Below, one piece after another: positions 24,327 to 33,310 of a stretch of 64,000 nucleotides of DNA. Within the stretch, counting starts at the first letter, position 1, and each line of letters opens with the position of its first letter. Under the pieces are notes generated by a model. The model worked only from the letters and a program-made list of their open reading frames with translations. It made no database searches and was not told the origin of the DNA. Origin of the DNA: Gyromitra esculenta (taxonomy: Eukaryota; Ascomycota; Pezizomycetes; Pezizales; Discinaceae); assembly GCA_038503075.1 (NCBI GenBank), contig JBCAML010000007.1:992001-1056000 (forward strand). Direction: 5' to 3'. Position numbers and translations under genes: made by a program.

Positions 24327-25861
24327 ATGACCAGCAAAAACTCTTATTCTAACTCTTCCAAGAACTTCTCTGACGAATCATCTCTTCCACCCGCCATCCA
24401 GTCTTCTAGACAAATATACCAAGCCTACACTACAGGCACACATAACGCGTCCCACAATAACGAAAACACGAACAAGATGACCATACGAGGTGGAGGAGAT
24501 TCGTCAGAAGAAGATTCAGAAGAGGAGGAATCAAGAGAAGTGCCCTGCAAACGGCGCGAGATTCGATTAAGAAACGTCCCTGGCAGTTTCCTCGAAAACA
24601 ATTTCCCTAATAAACAAAAGCTCAAACCGAAGACCTCACGTGAATCATCAACGGATAGTTTTAGAAAGGAGTGCGTGCTCGGAATTAATAAAGAAAAATT
24701 CACGCAGATCCAGTCCAAGAATAATCGAGGTATCAGATAACGCTTTTGAAGGAAAATCATCAGAATCGTCACAATATGCGCATCTTTAACCCAGATATCG
24801 GCTGTCGAGTCGAAAGACACATCAAAGATCGGATCGATAAATGCAATAATTGCTCTGTCTATAATTTGTCATGTTTCGGGGGAACAGTTTTGCGACGCCT
24901 GTCTATGTATGTTTTCCGTAATCCCGTCCATTTGTCGAGTACAGGCTAAAATATGATTGAGAGAGAAATAGATCGTAACGTACCATGCGTCAGCGAGGAG
25001 ATCAGAGGAGCAACACCTAAGAAATGCAACAGTAAGTCTTTCTTGCAATTGAGAACAATATTATTTGTTCTTAAACTTCACAGTTCCTCGTTGCAGACAA
25101 TGTCAAACGACACTCTCAGTCATAAATGGAATTTGGAGGGCCGTCCGTTTAAGAATCCATTCAGCACCATGGGAGTGGTTGATGATATTGGAAATCAAGG
25201 AACTGAGAGCAGACCATGTTTGCGCCTTAATACATCTATCCAATCATTGCAGCAGGACGGAAAATCTTCTGTCATTAGAGATATTTCCTTGGGAACGAAC
25301 GAGACGGCTATCCCAAATAAACTGGACCCCATTGCCGATTACCATTATCAGACCGATTCTGCAAAACTGGTTGTTCTTGTGGAGTGCGTTGAACGAGCCA
25401 CCGACATCAAACGCGAATTATGAACAACGATCCCATGTTCGACCATGTCAGTTATTCCAACAATATATCCTGCAAGTCTACTGCAAGATTTGAGCGTCAA
25501 TCAACTGACGACGGAATCGACGGTCTGTCATTTATCAGCTCCGCTATGCGTCTGCTGCGCTTCAGTTTGGGTATGTTCAGGATATGTGCTTTTCATACAC
25601 TCTTAATATTAATCATCAGACAGAACACGTTTTATGTACTGCTCAACTTCGTGTAGGAAAATGTTTCCACTCAATCACACGGGCCTCGAGGAGCTGTTGA
25701 AACATCTTACGAGCGATAGGCACATGTATTGCGATGAATTTTCTTGCGTATTTTGCAAATCGATATTATGTATTCTGGATCTTTGTACTCCGTCAACTCA
25801 TGTCGCGCAATTGCTTTCGCAGCATTATCTAAATTGCAGGTATGTTCCGCGTTCTGTTTAA
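24327..25861 (+). pseudogene. Broken Zn2Cys6-type transcription factor-like gene
   Basis: The region codes a disordered acidic N-terminus (start MTSKNSYSN at 24327; SSEEDSEEEES), an intron at 24730-24794, then the first half of a fungal zinc cluster, CNNCSVYNLSC. The second half, CDAC-x6-C, is in the next frame, reached only by a one-base shift in a GGGGG run near 24880; it crosses a GTATGT...AATAG intron ending near 24970. With that shift the spacing is exactly C-x2-C-x6-C-x5-C-x2-C-x6-C. Downstream coding-like segments switch frame again near 25420. The last exon joins at a splice ending at 25620 and codes a Cys/His-rich tail (YCSTSCRKMF...HLTSDRH). The two frame changes point to a pseudogene. 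Alternative splicing that avoids the first shift exists but destroys the cluster. Exon structure is uncertain. Confidence 0.5.
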
Positions 25862-25867
25862 CTTGAC

Positions 25868-27595
25868 CTAAAATCTGAAGGGTTCAAAATCCATGATGTA
25901 CATTTTCACTCCTTCCCTTATATTTCGTTCTACCGTTTCTCGTACTTGCTCTTCTGTTTCACGATCGGCACAAACAGCAATCGCTATTTTTCCTTTTTGG
26001 CCATCGATTGTGCCTTCTACGAGTGCTGGCACATTCGCTTTATGCCAGGATATTTTTATTGCATCATGTTTTCCGGGATTGTCGTTTCGCTTTCTGGGTG
26101 GTTCACTCTCCGTTATGAACATATGTATGGCCAATACCTTTGTTTATGTTAAACTTGGTTACCCATAGTTGAATTTTCGAATACATACGTGTTTGTCGTC
26201 AGCTTTCATTAATTCGGCCATCCAGCGCGATACCCAATATCGATGATCTTCGTATTACCACAGTTAGTCAAACGTATATTTAATTGGTACAGGGGCTGGT
26301 TACATTCTTTGCTCATTTCCCAAGCAAGTATGATTCTCTGTGTTCTTATCTGCCGATTTCGATGTGCATTTAATAAACTTTTGATGTAAGGCATCTGAGA
26401 CGCGATGCCTATTCCGGTGCAGATCAATAACACCGTGCCGTAGGAACCGAAGTCTTTTGATTCGCCATATGGTCCTTCGATGATCGCCCTCATGTGCTGT
26501 ACAGTCTGTGTTTGCGCGCTCATCGGGTTCAGTATGGCGGACCTATCCTTTATCCATCCATGGCGCTCGATGTGTAGGTCTCGCGAAAAACCCTTTCGAG
26601 GGGCAACAAGGAAGAAAGCCTTCCCAATAGTTTCGTCCCACCAAACCAGTTGGAAAGGATGTGACTGTAATGCCGCTGTTGCGCCGGTTGATGGTACCGA
26701 GATGTACAAGAATTGGCCTGGCCCTAATTCCCAAGAATTTTTCAACCCAACAACTAACTGGAACATGTTTTCATTGTCATCTTCGTACTGCAGAATAGAA
26801 ATACACGCCCCATAGCTCCGATAGATTGTATATCCAATACGAAAACTCAACGTTAATATCCATCCAGAAGTTGTTAGCACAAGATAAATCTTAGGTAGCG
26901 TGTTCCAATGTCCATCATGCATAGCATGGAAATAGAGGCTTGCTAAAATAACGCATGCAGAGACAATATGCAAAAGACGTGCAGCTTCGTATGCCCAGTT
27001 TCGGAAAAATTTGGCCATGAACACGCAGAGAAATACAATCCCTGTACTTGCCTGTTTATATGTGTTACTTGAGTAACCATGAAAGAGAAATATTTGGAAC
27101 ACGCACAATGTATCCAGGGATGCTCTCTGTGTGCTGTGCTAGAGCAATTGCGGAGTGTGTGAGCACATGCCCGCATACCATGCAACCCATAACGACATGC
27201 ACCTGGGCATGTGATATGCCACAGGCATTGGTGATGATATTCGGTCTCCCGGTCATGCCTAGAGGAATTAAGTTGACAAGTGCGAGATATCCGGTTCAAG
27301 TCCGTATGTTTCCGAGGGTGGAATCCCTCTGAATGAACAGTGCGATCAGATTTGCAGCCAGATATCCAGCGCACGCTAAGAGAGACCATCGAGTGCAATT
27401 GGAGTTTACTCTGAGGAAACGAGGAGGTCTCTTTTGTATAAGATGTTTCGAAAAATAAAAGATAGAACAGCGACAAATTTTTAAAAGAGTTCTGACGCCA
27501 ATTGTAAAAAAAATCCAGAGCAGAGCCACCCCTCCTATTGCCAGTGCATAAATTGTGCTTGCGTTGTTCATTGCTGTCGTCCAGGTCATGTACAT
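25868..27595 (-). pseudogene. Ferric reductase (FRE) pseudogene
   Basis: FRE proteins reduce extracellular Fe3+/Cu2+ at the plasma membrane using NADPH, FAD and two haems. Three exons: 27107-27595, 26189-27051 and 25868-26137 (introns 27052-27106 and 26138-26188). Visible: N-terminal spans; a transmembrane block with candidate haem histidines (ISHAQVHVVMGCMVCGHVLTH); a FAD-binding HPFQLVWWD; an NADPH loop with GPYGE and TGIGIA; and the C-terminal FRE tail ending in FEPFRF. Two lesions are seen. An in-frame TGA lies at 27296-27298, within a run that otherwise continues unbroken. An extra GC dinucleotide at about 26225-26228 shifts the frame in exon 2, whose length (863) is not a multiple of three although both its splice sites are phase 0. 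Ferric reductases are recurrent cargo of Starship elements. Confidence 0.8.
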
Positions 27596-27661
27596 ACCAG
27601 AGGCTGCGCTGACATGTATTTAAACTAAGCTAAGCGCTGGTGGGCAGAAGTAAACCATCAC

Positions 27662-28476
27662 ATGAAACACGCCGGCACTTCAGCAATAAAAATACATCCT
27701 TCCAATTTCAGTGTCTCCAAATATATCCCAATGTCAGAGCTCACAGAACATTTACAAAATCCTCGGCGGCAAACTGCTTGGACAGATCAATTCAATGCTG
27801 AGGATATAGACCAAGTCAATTTCAGTGGGTCTAAAGCACAGTACCAGAAATATGTCAACGTCCGACTTGATGGCGATACGGTTTTTGCTCATGATGAAGA
27901 TGGTGATATTGTTGCCATCAAAACCTATGTGGATTGTGATAGAAATATGTTTAGCGTGTTTAATCAACGACCACATCCAAATGTTGTGTTTTGCAGCACA
28001 TTCCGAACGATCTCGATAAACGAAGTAGAAATTACACAGGAACCAATGGATGCAACACTCAACCAAGTCATATCAGCTCCCATGCGATTCTCTGAGGAAC
28101 AGATCGCTTTTGTATGTCAAGAGGCAAGTTGTTCTTGTTTTCTGATGGTGAACATCTCTAATGCAATATTTAGATTCTACGAGGTTTAGTATACTTTCAG
28201 GAGGAGAATGTTGTACACGGAAATCTTAGGCCGGAAAACATCCTTCTCAATTATGGAGGTTCGGTGAAGATTGGAGACCTTGCCTCGTGCCGGCCAGCAG
28301 TGCCCAAAGAGAAGTGTAGTGATGTGCCACTCGTTGGAAATATTTGTCTAGAAATGATGGAACCGGGGATGAGAGGAAAATTACGAGAAAAATGGACACC
28401 AACTATTGTGGACTTCGTAGCTTCGCTAGAGAATGGAAAATCGGCCAGTGATGCACTGAAGGTTTGGTGTCTCTGA
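27662..28476 (+). CDS. Small protein pseudokinase
   Basis: Two exons: 27662-28123 and 28174-28476, 254 residues. The intron 28124-28173 has a GC donor (GAG|GCAAGT) and a CTAAT branch site. Splicing it gives the kinase-like QEILRGLVYFQEENVVHGNL. The fold is a protein kinase: VAIK (likely the ATP-anchoring lysine), HPNVV, then the catalytic loop and magnesium motif. In these the HRD-x4-N loop reads HGNLRPEN and DFG reads GDL, so the catalytic aspartate and the DFG aspartate position are altered and no glycine-rich loop is clear. The C-lobe is short. It is therefore probably catalytically dead and could act as a binding or decoy protein. It could also be a truncated kinase relic. It is divergent from the ferric reductase pseudogene, 66 bases away. 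Confidence 0.65.
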
Positions 28477-28665
28477 TCATGTAAATTTATTGTTTACTAA
28501 CTAGCAGCAATGACAGCATAAGTTTATCAGCCAGGCAGGTGGTCCAACAATTTTGTGGCCAAATATTCGGTTGAGTATGGTGGTGGTGAAAAAGAATTGG
28601 TCTATGGTGAGAAGGAAATAGCGGGATAAATAGGATAGATGTTGTATTTAATATATAAACTAGCT

Positions 28666-29456
28666 ATGCCCCCCGCAACACAGTCTAGCAGAAACCAAAC
28701 CATGAGAAAATCCAACTACAAGAAACGAGATTTAGCTATTTTAATGGAACTTCGTGTAGCGTATGACGACTGGAATGATATACACAACATATTTAACTCT
28801 ATTGTTTCGGTCAAACGGAGTAAAGAATCCCTTCGATGTAGATACTACAAAGAGAAAGAGCAAGAGGTATGTACGGCTCGGGAATTACCCGATAAAATAG
28901 AACACTAACTAGCAAGAATTCTCAGAGATTGAAGCTTCACTCAACGCGCAGCTCACATCCATCATACGGCCTCGCCTATCACGACATAAATTCTGTCACA
29001 TGTGGCGGCATTCGTCCTCAAAATAATATCGATTTCAGTAATCACAACATGTACACGGAGGTCGTGAACGTGAATGAATACAACCCCGCGATAAATATAT
29101 CTCAGCATGTTTGGCCGAATGGAATATCCAACCGAGAATACACCGGTGTTCCAGTGATTTCGGAATCTGCGACACAATGGCCCCTCTATTGTCAGCAAAA
29201 TATCGCTAGTTTCGACGGTGTTCAGTTCGTTGTGGCAAATCCTCCTCACACTCAATACCAGTTTAAGGACAATGTGGACTCCACCGCATATGCCAGTCCA
29301 AATGTTATACCCACCATCGAAGCGTTCGAACCCGATTCCATAAGCAGCTGCAGCAATTCGCAAACGCCAAATGGAGTTGACAACGTCTTCATACCACACA
29401 TGACTCAATACAACTGTTTTTCTAGTGCGATGGTAGAAGATCAAGTGAAGAAATAA
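28666..29456 (+). CDS. Myb/SANT-like small protein, putative DNA-binding
   Basis: Two exons: up to 28866 and 28926-29456 (intron 28867-28925, GTATGT...CTAAC...CTCAG), phase 0. The start at 28666 (MPPATQSS) is preferred to an upstream ATG at 28639. The N-terminal 60 residues are basic and helical: YKKRDLAILMELRVAYDDWN then a second helix and RSKESLRCRYYKEKE, a Myb/SANT-like arrangement seen in fungal accessory genes. The remaining 175 residues are Asn/Gln/Ser-rich and look disordered, like an activation region. Total about 244 residues. The motif LR-x-AY-x2-W-[DN]-D recurs in the zinc-finger gene at 55.6 kb (LRLAYKRWDD). No lesion seen. Confidence 0.55.
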
Positions 29457-29506
29457 ATACTTGAGAGGAGGACATGGCAATGGAAAATAGTTTATATTGA
29501 CATAAT

Positions 29507-31033
29507 TTATACAAGGGATCCTCCAATCGGCCGTTTATGATACATACTCTCATAGCGCAAATAATGTCTTCGAAGCGTGTCAATAGCTTTCTCACGATAC
29601 CCATTCTCAATCCCTGGATTTGCCCCACTCAAGAGTAACTTTTTATACATATCCAAGCTCCTGGAATAGTGTAGAGGCGTAGATCCCGTGTTCGTCTGAG
29701 CCAATACCAAAGACTCATTAATGTTCAAAAGACTTTGAGCTGCCATTCTGTTATCGGCACGAACCGCTTTGTGCAAAGGTGTTTCTCCAAGGTCATTAGC
29801 CGCCCCGACATCGTCATGGAGGAGTAGAACCCTTGGAATTTGACCGGGATTACTCGCCGCCGCTGTGTGAAGAGGTGTATTGCCATCTGAGTTTCGAGCA
29901 TTGATATCGGCACCGCTCTCAAGAAGGATCTTGAGTGCCTTGTCCTGGCCATGTTCTGCTGCAATATGAAGTGGGGTGTTCAGATACGTATCCCCGCATT
30001 CTACACTGACTCCGCGTCCGATCAACAGTTTTATCAGATGGCCATGATTGTACTCTGCGGCCATGTGAATTGAAGAGTAACCCAGCACATCTGCGGCCGC
30101 AATGTCGGCTCCGTATTCGAGAAGAAGCTCCACTGTTTCGCAGCTTCCACCAACAGCCGCCGAATGAAGTGCGGTGTAATCAAGAGGGGGAGAGAAAATG
30201 GCTGCACCTCGATCAAGGAGGAATTTCACTAACTGTGTATGTTTGCATTGTGCCGCGATGTAGAGAGCCGTTCGCTTTGTTTGATCGGTCGCCGAAAGGC
30301 TGCCACCTCGGGCGAGGAAAAAGTCGACGATATTGGTGTGTCCGTGTTGGGCAGCGAGGAGTATAGCGGAATTGTAGTATTCGATCTTGTCGAATACAAT
30401 CTCGCTGCCTATACTGTCTAAGATGAGATCTAGAACATGGCGATGGCCACATCGCACCGCTTCATCGATAGGCGACCGATGAAGGTTGTCGTAAACTGTA
30501 ATCTTGGCACCGCGAGCAAGGAGGATTTCCATTGTATCTCTGTGTCCACCTTTAGCCGCTTCATGTAGAGCCGTCCGTCCGTTGATATCCTGCCTCGAGA
30601 CTTTGCCGTTACAATTAACAAGGATAGTAGCGATTTCGCTGTAGCCATGTTTCGCTGCAATGTGGAGCGCGGTACGTTTGTGTTGGTTCTTTGTCGTGGT
30701 CTTGATCTTCTTGATCACAAGAATTTCAACCAACTCAGCACTGCCACTTGACGTTGCGCTGAATATAGCATCTTCTCGTCGCAGAAGAGACCTCAGAAGG
30801 TCGGCGAATAACGGTTCCCTTTCTAGGAGATATTTGACTCGTCTCTTGAAGTACGTATCTTTCTTCGGGAGGTAGGCGATGCAAAATTGACAGAGCGTAC
30901 GTGTACTTTGTTCGGCAATATGAAGTTTGATTTCGTGTGGAATGGTTGTTGCACTAATTGCAAGACGAGCGATATACCCGTGGAGTGAGGGCAAGGAGAG
31001 GACCATCTCAAGTGTGTCAAGCATGGTGGGCAT
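29507..31033 (-). CDS. Ankyrin-repeat protein (508 residues)
   Basis: A single open exon. The first 90 residues are helical and non-repeat. From about residue 90 to the end there are eleven to twelve ankyrin repeats of about 33 residues. Clear cores include RTALHIAAKHGYSEIATILV, RTALHEAAKGGHRDTMEILL, TALHSAAVGGSCETVELLLE, NTPLHIAAEHGQDKALKILL and NTPLHTAAASN. The final repeats are degenerate. Ankyrin arrays bind other proteins. There is no NACHT or other effector domain in front, so this is a stand-alone repeat protein, possibly the sensor half of a former NLR-like gene. It lies tail to tail with the Myb-like gene (50 bases between stops). No lesion seen. Confidence 0.85.
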   Translation of the reverse strand: MPTMLDTLEMVLSLPSLHGYIARLAISATTIPHEIKLHIAEQSTRTLCQFCIAYLPKKDTYFKRRVKYLLEREPLFADLLRSLLRREDAIFSATSSGSAELVEILVIKKIKTTTKNQHKRTALHIAAKHGYSEIATILVNCNGKVSRQDINGRTALHEAAKGGHRDTMEILLARGAKITVYDNLHRSPIDEAVRCGHRHVLDLILDSIGSEIVFDKIEYYNSAILLAAQHGHTNIVDFFLARGGSLSATDQTKRTALYIAAQCKHTQLVKFLLDRGAAIFSPPLDYTALHSAAVGGSCETVELLLEYGADIAAADVLGYSSIHMAAEYNHGHLIKLLIGRGVSVECGDTYLNTPLHIAAEHGQDKALKILLESGADINARNSDGNTPLHTAAASNPGQIPRVLLLHDDVGAANDLGETPLHKAVRADNRMAAQSLLNINESLVLAQTNTGSTPLHYSRSLDMYKKLLLSGANPGIENGYREKAIDTLRRHYLRYESMYHKRPIGGSLV

Positions 31034-31227
31034 CGTGTGCTTGTTGGTGTTTTATTTTGGGCGATACAGGGAGAGATGGATGCAAGTATATATAGATTTT
31101 AAACGTTGATGAAACACTGTCCCCTAGGTACAGAGAAGATAAAAATATCGCTACATCTGGAATGGCTAATATAAAAAAGACTACAGACCATACTGTTTGC
31201 TCAAGGCATAGATATCACATACACATC

Positions 31228-31566
31228 ATGGCATCACGAATCAAGTTTTCACAGAAAAGATCGAAGCTCCTTCGAAAAGTTCAGAAATTCAGCCTGCGTT
31301 ATCGAGCAGGCGTCACTCTGATTGTGCGGAAAAATGGTAGTTGTCAAATGTTTACGTCAATGGGAAATAGCCTCTCTGGCTCCGAGGAAATGGTAGGTTT
31401 AGCCGGCCATCCTCCTCATGCAAGGCACAAGTTAATCTCAAAAAAGGAAATAATTCCGCCCCCACCACTTATCACGGATCGAAATCTGCCTGCCCGTTGG
31501 GCAATCAGTAATTTACTCGTGCAGTTGTCATCATCTGTTATTGAACCAATCGGGGCTCCCCCTTAG
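31228..31566 (+). CDS. Divergent MADS-box-like small protein
   Basis: From the ATG at 31228 the protein starts with a MADS-like segment: RIKFSQKRSKLLRKVQKF then SLRYRAGVTLIVRKNG. This follows the MADS pattern R-x-K-F-x4-R-x2-L-x-K-x4-S-x3-A-V-x-LIV. An intron of 54 bases (31393-31446, GTAGGT...GTTAATC...AAAAAAG) is likely; because its length is a multiple of three the frame is open with or without it. The C-terminus is Pro-rich (EIIPPPPLITDRN). About 94 residues when spliced; an upstream ATG at 31162 could extend it. A clearer MADS protein lies at 47.8-48.2 kb. The DNA-binding role is inferred from weak similarity. Confidence 0.45.
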   Translation: MASRIKFSQKRSKLLRKVQKFSLRYRAGVTLIVRKNGSCQMFTSMGNSLSGSEEMVGLAGHPPHARHKLISKKEIIPPPPLITDRNLPARWAISNLLVQLSSSVIEPIGAPP

Positions 31567-31670
31567 GACTAAGAGGTGATCGAAGGGTGGATTTTCAGAG
31601 GCGGAATATGTACTATTAGTGTGAATAATACAAAGTTTTTTCTTATAAAGGGCATATCCAATCTCGCCTC

Positions 31671-31886
31671 ATGCACATCACGCATTGCCCTGCCCAGAAC
31701 CTACATACTGCACTTACAAAGTTTATGATGGACGCGACCAGTCATTTTGACAATTCTGAATTTGAGATTGTCGCAAACGAATTTCTGGCTAACGACGAAG
31801 ATATTCAATCAATCGTCAATCAGTGGTATCCGTCTGCTGAGAGAGACAAATTGTTTCACGAAATAGAAAATTTAAAAGCCAAGTGA
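31671..31886 (+). CDS. Small hypothetical protein (71 residues)
   Basis: A short open frame 105 bases after the MADS-like gene. The sequence is acidic and helical after residue 15 (FDNSEFEIVANEFLANDEDI). No domain is recognised. It could be a free small gene or a downstream exon of the MADS-like gene. Composition looks more coding-like than random frames here, but support is weak. Confidence 0.3.
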   Translation: MHITHCPAQNLHTALTKFMMDATSHFDNSEFEIVANEFLANDEDIQSIVNQWYPSAERDKLFHEIENLKAK

Positions 31887-33025
31887 ATCTCCTTTCCATG
31901 TCTCTGGTGGTTGCACGATACTAACAGCTATTCAAGAGTCCAAGCCATGGAAGAGAAAATGCAGTATGTCTCAAATTAAGATTTCCAATATTCATGTGCT
32001 GACCTTATACCGAAGATCGGTGGACAAATTCATCGCAGCACAGATTGTTTGGTCGGCAACTGTCTCACAAAAACTCAATGGAGGAAAACCCGGAAGTTCG
32101 AAATAAGTTAGCTAGTAGGACAGTTTATGTATCACATTTGACTAGCATATATGTATTGAAGATTACCGGCATACGATCTGCGTTGTACATGACACAAGTC
32201 CGTGTGGTCAGCGGGTCCGTGCGGTGATCGCTCGCTTGACCGCGCGGACAAGTAACCCGCACGGATGCATACATGCGCGAGACCGCGCGGGCCAGGAACC
32301 AGCACGGATGCATATATATGAGGTGAAACACCCCGAGTTCAGATGTAAGACCGGTACTTCTTACCGCACAGGAAATCTCCAAGAAGCTTTAGATAACAAT
32401 CTAGACGCTATAACCTGCCCGGTTGCTATCCGCAACACAATACACAGGCGCAAGTCCTAACTGCTTCTTATGAACCGCTAAAAGATAACCGTAGGGTTCA
32501 AAGTAGGGATCGAGCAAAGTTCCGTGAAGAACTTCCAATAGTAAGGTTTTAATAACTAACGCTGAAGGGCCAAGCGCTCTAAGCGAGATAAAAGTAATTC
32601 ACAAGTAAAAGAAAGAAATTGCACGTAAGTAATTTTGCTAGAAACAATTTAATATTGATAAGGCTCATTCTTCGTCGCTAATAATCCGACTCAGAGTTTA
32701 CATCCACTGCGAGAGTATTTATAATGCCTCCTCTCTACTATGTTTGGGTATAGTGTGGTGTAGAGGCGCTAACTACTATGACAACATGAAACCACTTCGC
32801 CTTATCTCCATACCCAATACCCCATTGAGTTCCCTGGTCCTGATCCGCGATTCTCCGAGCAGTATGCATGTCGGTAACACAGGAGTTACGTATTCGTCTT
32901 CATTGCGTTCGTCTCTTCGAGACGATCATTTCGCCTATTTGAATCGTCGTGTAGCATTGCGTTCCCTTATCTTTGTCAGTCTGTAACTCCGCCAGTTTTG
33001 GTCCGATTCGCAATCCGTTTGAACC
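31887..33025. other. Spacer with a GC-rich tandem repeat
   Basis: No supported gene. It contains the 43-base tandem repeat at 32238 and AT-rich unique sequence before repeat R1 copy 2. Confidence 0.35.
32238..32323. repeat. Two 43-base GC-rich tandem repeats
   Basis: Two diverged units start at 32238 and 32281. Each contains GACCGCGCGG and CACGGATGCATA. The block just upstream (GGGTCCGTGCGGT) is an imperfect inverted copy of part of the unit. The stretch is much more GC-rich than its surroundings. Confidence 0.7.
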
Positions 33026-33284
33026 ACAGCGAAGCCAGACACTTCCCCTACATACCCTCCGGGTCCCATTCCGCCGGACGGTTTTGTTTGACGGCCTAGG
33101 GGTTACTTTTGCCCTCCGGGACAGGTCTTTTCTGGTGCTGTCCCCCCTTCTCCAAATACTATACCTACTGGAAGGATTGGAGGCAGGGTAACAGGCTCCA
33201 GTCCCGATCCGGAAGGTGCTAAAGTAGGGTAACTCCAAAGATAGGGTAACTCCAGGGCCAGGAACTCCTTCAAAAGGTACAGGT
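33026..33284 (+). repeat. Dispersed repeat R1, copy 2
   Basis: The second copy of the repeat at 22998-23230, same orientation, ending 26 bases before the DUF3723 start codon. It contains GATAGGGTAACTCCAGGGCC and CTTTTCTGGTGCTGTCC. It may therefore serve as part of the promoter or leader of that gene. Confidence 0.65.
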
Positions 33285-33310
33285 ATAACATCAGATTCCA
33301 CAATTTTGCC

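Noticed and set aside
25065..25493. 142-residue plus-strand frame (CRQCQTTLS...) as a gene of its own
   Set aside because: Overlaps another coding-like frame in the Zn2Cys6 relic and has no domain; I could not decide which frame was ancestral, so it is kept inside the pseudogene call.
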